From: Planctomycetota bacterium
Lineage (GTDB): Bacteria > Planctomycetota > Planctomycetia > Planctomycetales > Planctomycetaceae
Assembly (NCBI GenBank): GCA_022600195.1
Contig: JAHZKX010000075.1
Coordinates: forward strand, 1-36,084
DNA length: 36,084 nt
Direction: 5' to 3'
Shown here: one piece after another, positions 34,001 through 36,084 of the stretch
Layout of the letters: each line of letters begins with the position of its first letter
How positions within the stretch are numbered: the stretch's first letter is position 1
The notes under the pieces: generated by a model
What the model was told of the DNA's origin: nothing
The model's input: the letters and a program-made list of their open reading frames with translations, nothing else
The model's database searches: none
Made by a program: the position numbers and the translations under genes

Positions 34001-34137
34001 AAAGTGGATATCGTACTTAACAGAACAAAAGTCAGTCGAAAACGTTTCACAGTTTTAAAGGGCAGCATGGAATTATCCCGTTGAGGGTTCAGGAGGCAGG
34101 AACCGAAGCGTGATGGTACACTCCGGTTATTGTTCAT
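31060..34137 (-). CDS. PVC-type membrane-bound dehydrogenase propeller with HEAT repeats and CxxCH heme domain
   Basis: 1025 residues, or 1002 if the Met at 34068 is used, which gives a better signal peptide (RFRLTFVLLSTISTLVVGL ...). Neither start has a clear Shine-Dalgarno. The propeller domain (about 85-480) starts DFQIELVAAEPLVRDPVAMC and includes EDTDGDGRFDKS and GPDGALYVLDMYRELIEG. HEAT repeats cover about 500-850. The C-terminal heme domain has C-S-A-C-H (C905, C908, H909), DPNREVKPQY, and the SFMPEGLEKQINKQDMADLL end. It is a shorter relative of the dehydrogenase part of the 1734-residue protein, without the deacetylase, FG-GAP and CBM parts. It is likely a periplasmic cytochrome-linked oxidoreductase for sugars or alcohols; substrate unknown. 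It sits between a sulfatase (88 bases upstream) and the jelly-roll gene. Confidence 0.9.
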   Translation of the reverse strand: MNNNRSVPSRFGSCLLNPQRDNSMLPFKTVKRFRLTFVLLSTISTLVVGLTVTAMSADKKQSKPKVDYSSEMPRILPRTPKEALKSFKLHKDFQIELVAAEPLVRDPVAMCFDARGRAYVVEMPEYNDDKKEGYSSVKLLEDTDGDGRFDKSFPFLSNITLPTAVFSYKGGVFVGAPPHLYYCKDTNGDGVSDVKELVMTGFGRDRGDEGMINSFRWGMDNKIHFSTGIDGGLVTVTSDDQKRKYNTKGRNIILDPETRTIELTTGGGQHGMSLGIWNRVFVCANSVPMQVLMYDDRYIARNPYLAPPSAPVSIAPGGKYTKLLRISQVEPWRILRSRIRSQSAKGDSEKGKPSGFFTAATGITIYRGSAWPAEYQGNVFVGEPANNLVYRAAPQSDGLSLVAPRADQDAEFLASTDVWFRPVQFENGPDGALYVLDMYRELIEGAPFIPEEVIKHLDPVGGQDKGRIYRIVPKGFQQSPLPNLGKLSSEKLVALLESDNGWTRDTAQRLLFERQDNSVSDELKQVVFASGKPITRASALWSLQGLKSLDEKTLLKGLQDQNFQVRKQSLQIAEQHAASSSIQEQMLALANDGSLEVQYQAAFSLGAFQSSARNQALVEILTRNISNQWIRMAVQSSLDQGAAEVFSILVKNPGFIKEQQGKNFLIALAVQIGAQKNAQDVKLFMSSLESMPAADQNFSEILFRRLLSRASGSTKKVLAQSTSPRTSLLLKGMMQTAIQQAQNSKLAVKARVDAIDTLSIGKFDNTKDVFEDLLSVQQPLQVRQAALAKLGLVNDDRVADLILEAWPGLSPQLRMSAVETVFSRKVWLLTMLHSIKNGKVNPGDISPERVQLLKKNSDEKIRKLADSLFHKQRLTGRSDIVKAYRPSLKLKGNPVNGKLVFKKACSACHRLENVGVQLGADLKAIKDRGTEAVLLNILDPNREVKPQYVTYLLLTTQGRTITGLIKSENANSITIARADGTSDTVLRIDIEELISSKLSFMPEGLEKQINKQDMADLLAYLNATK

Positions 34138-34225
34138 TGGATTTTACATTATAAAGGACTGTTGCGGAGCTTATGAAGGAAACTCTACTGAAACTGGCAG
34201 AAATAAAACGAATCTGCAGGAACGG

Positions 34226-35656
34226 TTAATTCGCCAATCGTTGTAACTCGGCCTGGAGAGTTTTCACGATGGCCCGAGATTGCGGCAGATCGATCAGGTT
34301 TTTCATCTCATAAGGATCGTTCTGCACATCATAAAGCTCATTCATTCCTTCTAGCTCATTATAGCGAATGTACTTCCAGTGCAGAGTTCGGACAGCCTGA
34401 TAGCCCATTTTGACGAGACGTGGAAACACAGTATCACTGTTGTATTCAATCAAGAATGATTTACGCCAATCTTTCGGCTGCTCTCCCTTGAGTAAAGGTA
34501 CCAGAGACTCTCCATCATATTTTTGGTCCCCTTTAACATGTGCCAAATCCAAAATGGTCGGAGCCAAATCCACGCTGACAGCAAACTGATCAATCACCGT
34601 ACCTGCTTTAACCAAGGGAGGGTAGCGGACTAACAAGGGAACCCGAATACCCTCTTCATACGGAAGTCGCCGCTCGACGCTTAAGCCATGTTCGCCGTAC
34701 CAGTAACCATGATCGCTCGTAAATATAAAAACTGTGTTATCGAGTTGCCCCTGGTGATTCAGGAGTTTCCATAACATACCAACGCCCTCATCTATTCCGG
34801 CCAGCATCCTCAGACGGTCGCGAATCACTTCATCACTGGTTCCCGTTTCCCGGCTCAAGGGTGGCAGACCGGAGATGGAACGCTGTAATGCGCGTTTACC
34901 TTCGAGGTTATCCATCACGTTCAACCGCCGCGGTATGGCGTCATTTGTGTATAAGCGATTGTGTCTATTCGCAGGCATAAATTTTGCTGCGGAGGGGTCG
35001 GTTATACTGCCATCATCTCGCTGAGTGAGTTCCGGGTGTAAGGCTTTGTGTGCTATATAAATGCAGAACGGCTTCTCTCTTTTCTGCTTTACGAACGCAT
35101 TGACTTTCTGATTGAGAACATCAGTGGTATGCCCTGTGTGTTTGACTCGTTTGCCGTTCTCGTTTAACACAGGATCAAATGATGTCCCCTGCCCTTTCAT
35201 ACTGACCCAATGATTGAAGCCGGGACGGGCCGTATCATCATTTCCCATATGCCACTTGCCGACATAAGCAGTGTCATAACCGGCTTTCTGGAGCGATTGT
35301 GGAAATGTTTTCAAAGTGTGACTGTGCTTGCTTCGATTAATATTATCAAAGATGCCATGATTGTGCGTATATTGCCCGGTTAACAGACAAGCCCGTACTG
35401 GAGAACAAAGAGGTGTTGAACAGAAGGCATTTCGAAAGCGGGCGCCTTCATGGGCAATGCGATCGATGTGCGGTGTCCGAACGAAAGGATGCCCCATACA
35501 GCCAATTTCGTCCCATCGCAGATCGTCCACCAGGACAACCACAATATTGGGTCTTTGCCTTTGATCAGCAGCCCTTAGCAGGCCGACTTGAAACAGTACG
35601 ACGCAACAAAAACAGACAATCGTCTGAAGTGATAGTAATCGGGTGAGTTGATTCAC
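34226..35656 (-). CDS. Secreted formylglycine-dependent sulfatase (choline-sulfatase/heparan-like class)
   Basis: 476 residues. It starts at a GTG with AGGAAC upstream. The signal peptide is about 1-30 (TIVCFCCVVLFQVGLLRAA). The fold begins RPNIVVVLVDDLRWDEIGCMG. The C84-S-P-V-R88 signature holds the formylglycine cysteine, the GKWHMGN motif follows, and the second half of the metal site is FTSDHGYWYGEHGL, with D315-H316 in place of the usual D-N. This is the variant seen in choline-sulfatase, iduronate-2-sulfatase and heparan N-sulfatase relatives. The C-terminal part has ELYDVQNDPYEMKNL. It is the first gene of the minus-strand cluster with the dehydrogenase and sialidase-like genes, which suggests action on a common sulfated glycan. 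Confidence 0.92.
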   Translation of the reverse strand: MNQLTRLLSLQTIVCFCCVVLFQVGLLRAADQRQRPNIVVVLVDDLRWDEIGCMGHPFVRTPHIDRIAHEGARFRNAFCSTPLCSPVRACLLTGQYTHNHGIFDNINRSKHSHTLKTFPQSLQKAGYDTAYVGKWHMGNDDTARPGFNHWVSMKGQGTSFDPVLNENGKRVKHTGHTTDVLNQKVNAFVKQKREKPFCIYIAHKALHPELTQRDDGSITDPSAAKFMPANRHNRLYTNDAIPRRLNVMDNLEGKRALQRSISGLPPLSRETGTSDEVIRDRLRMLAGIDEGVGMLWKLLNHQGQLDNTVFIFTSDHGYWYGEHGLSVERRLPYEEGIRVPLLVRYPPLVKAGTVIDQFAVSVDLAPTILDLAHVKGDQKYDGESLVPLLKGEQPKDWRKSFLIEYNSDTVFPRLVKMGYQAVRTLHWKYIRYNELEGMNELYDVQNDPYEMKNLIDLPQSRAIVKTLQAELQRLAN

Positions 35657-35945
35657 GTGTTCTGTTCCTGGATGTTAAGTTCGAAATGTGATCGCAGCAG
35701 GCTCCCTGAATGGTATTGAAGACCATTCAATGTATCAGACTGACAGGCTGATTCAAGTATAGCGTTTCAGACTACAATGAATCCGAAATGATCTGAAGAC
35801 TCAATTTTATCAAGTATGCTATTGAATTTTGGATATTTATATCTCATTCGAAACCTGTCAGGGTAAAGTGAGTCATGGCTATTTTATATCTCAAACCCTT
35901 TCGATGAGATACTCTTCCACAAATCATTGTAACGCTTGTTGCTAC

Positions 35946-36084
35946 TGACATGCCCCCTTTAACCGAAACCAGAGCTTGATATACAATTCAGGTTTCTGGA
36001 CCATTAAAAGGAGGCGATTATGCCCACGAAACGTCATTCATCCGAACAGATTATTTCTAAACTCCGGGAAGCCGAGGTTCACCT
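35946..36084 (+). mobile_element. Right-hand IS3-like element end (partial)
   Basis: This is an exact inverted copy of positions 1-139, starting TGACATGCCCCC at its inner end and reading outward. It contains AAAGGAGG and the start of orfA at 36020. It lies 289 bases upstream of the sulfatase start, in intergenic DNA, so no gene is visibly broken on this side. The neighbouring bases (TAC before the right copy, CAC after the left copy) give no target-site duplication that can be judged without the outer ends. Confidence 0.8.
36020..36084 (+). CDS. IS3-family transposase OrfA, N-terminal fragment
   Basis: The ATG at 36020 follows an AGGAGG Shine-Dalgarno and begins MPTKRHSSEQIISKLREAEV before running off the window. 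It matches the left-end copy exactly. The short, basic N-terminus with an EQII..L pattern is typical of Tnp_8 helix-turn-helix proteins of IS3 elements. Too little is visible to assign a subgroup. Confidence 0.65.
   Translation, partial: MPTKRHSSEQIISKLREAEVH

Noticed and set aside
1-36084. tRNA, rRNA, CRISPR array, prophage or toxin-antitoxin genes
   Set aside because: Looked for and not found; no repeated spacer pattern, no tRNA-like cloverleaf noticed, and no phage or defence families among the frames.

Overview
The window looks like a chromosomal segment of a marine planctomycete (order Planctomycetales; a Gimesia/Rubinisphaera-like genome would fit). The grounds are families that are nearly diagnostic of that group: DUF1549/DUF1553 proteins with planctomycete cytochrome c domains, Tat-exported DUF1501 proteins, PVC-type membrane-bound dehydrogenase/HEAT/CxxCH proteins, formylglycine sulfatases, and very large secreted multidomain proteins. 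I see no rRNA, tRNA, CRISPR, phage or plasmid genes.

Layout. Both ends (1-139 and 35946-36084) are exact inverted copies of the tip of one IS3-like element, with the start of its orfA reading outward at each end. Inside the left IS end is a minus-strand operon (3435 down to about 106): a cysteine-rich NHL-type beta-propeller, a PhnD-like binding protein, and a PQQ-like beta-propeller. The last has no start codon of its own, joins the PhnD gene through an A9 run containing A-AAA-AAG before a UAA stop, and is cut at its 3' end by the IS. From 4092 to 12846 the plus strand carries a sulfatase, a bicupin, an Nramp-like transporter lacking the metal-site motifs, a DUF1549/DUF1553 cytochrome and a DUF1501 protein. 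A second DUF1549/DUF1553 plus DUF1501 pair faces it on the minus strand (17374-12903). A second sulfatase and an MFS transporter follow (17805-21030). A 1734-residue minus-strand protein (26676-21472) joins a polysaccharide-deacetylase-like domain, FG-GAP repeats, a PVC dehydrogenase propeller, HEAT repeats, a CxxCH heme site and a carbohydrate-binding-like domain. It is transcribed divergently from a GntR/FCD regulator (27062-27682). A two-domain fasciclin protein and another minus-strand cluster (35656-29245) finish the window: sulfatase, PVC dehydrogenase/heme protein, and a jelly-roll plus sialidase protein split by one in-frame TAA.

Functional picture (inference). Nearly all products have export signals. 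Together they suggest breakdown of sulfated, possibly acetylated or sialic-acid-like glycans: sulfatases, deacetylase-like and BNR/sialidase-like hydrolases, sugar-sensing cupin and GntR proteins, MFS and Nramp-like transporters, and cytochrome-type proteins that may oxidise sugars. The strongest anomalies are the possible frameshift fusion near 1083, the split sialidase gene near 30364, the giant fusion protein, and the mirror-image IS ends.
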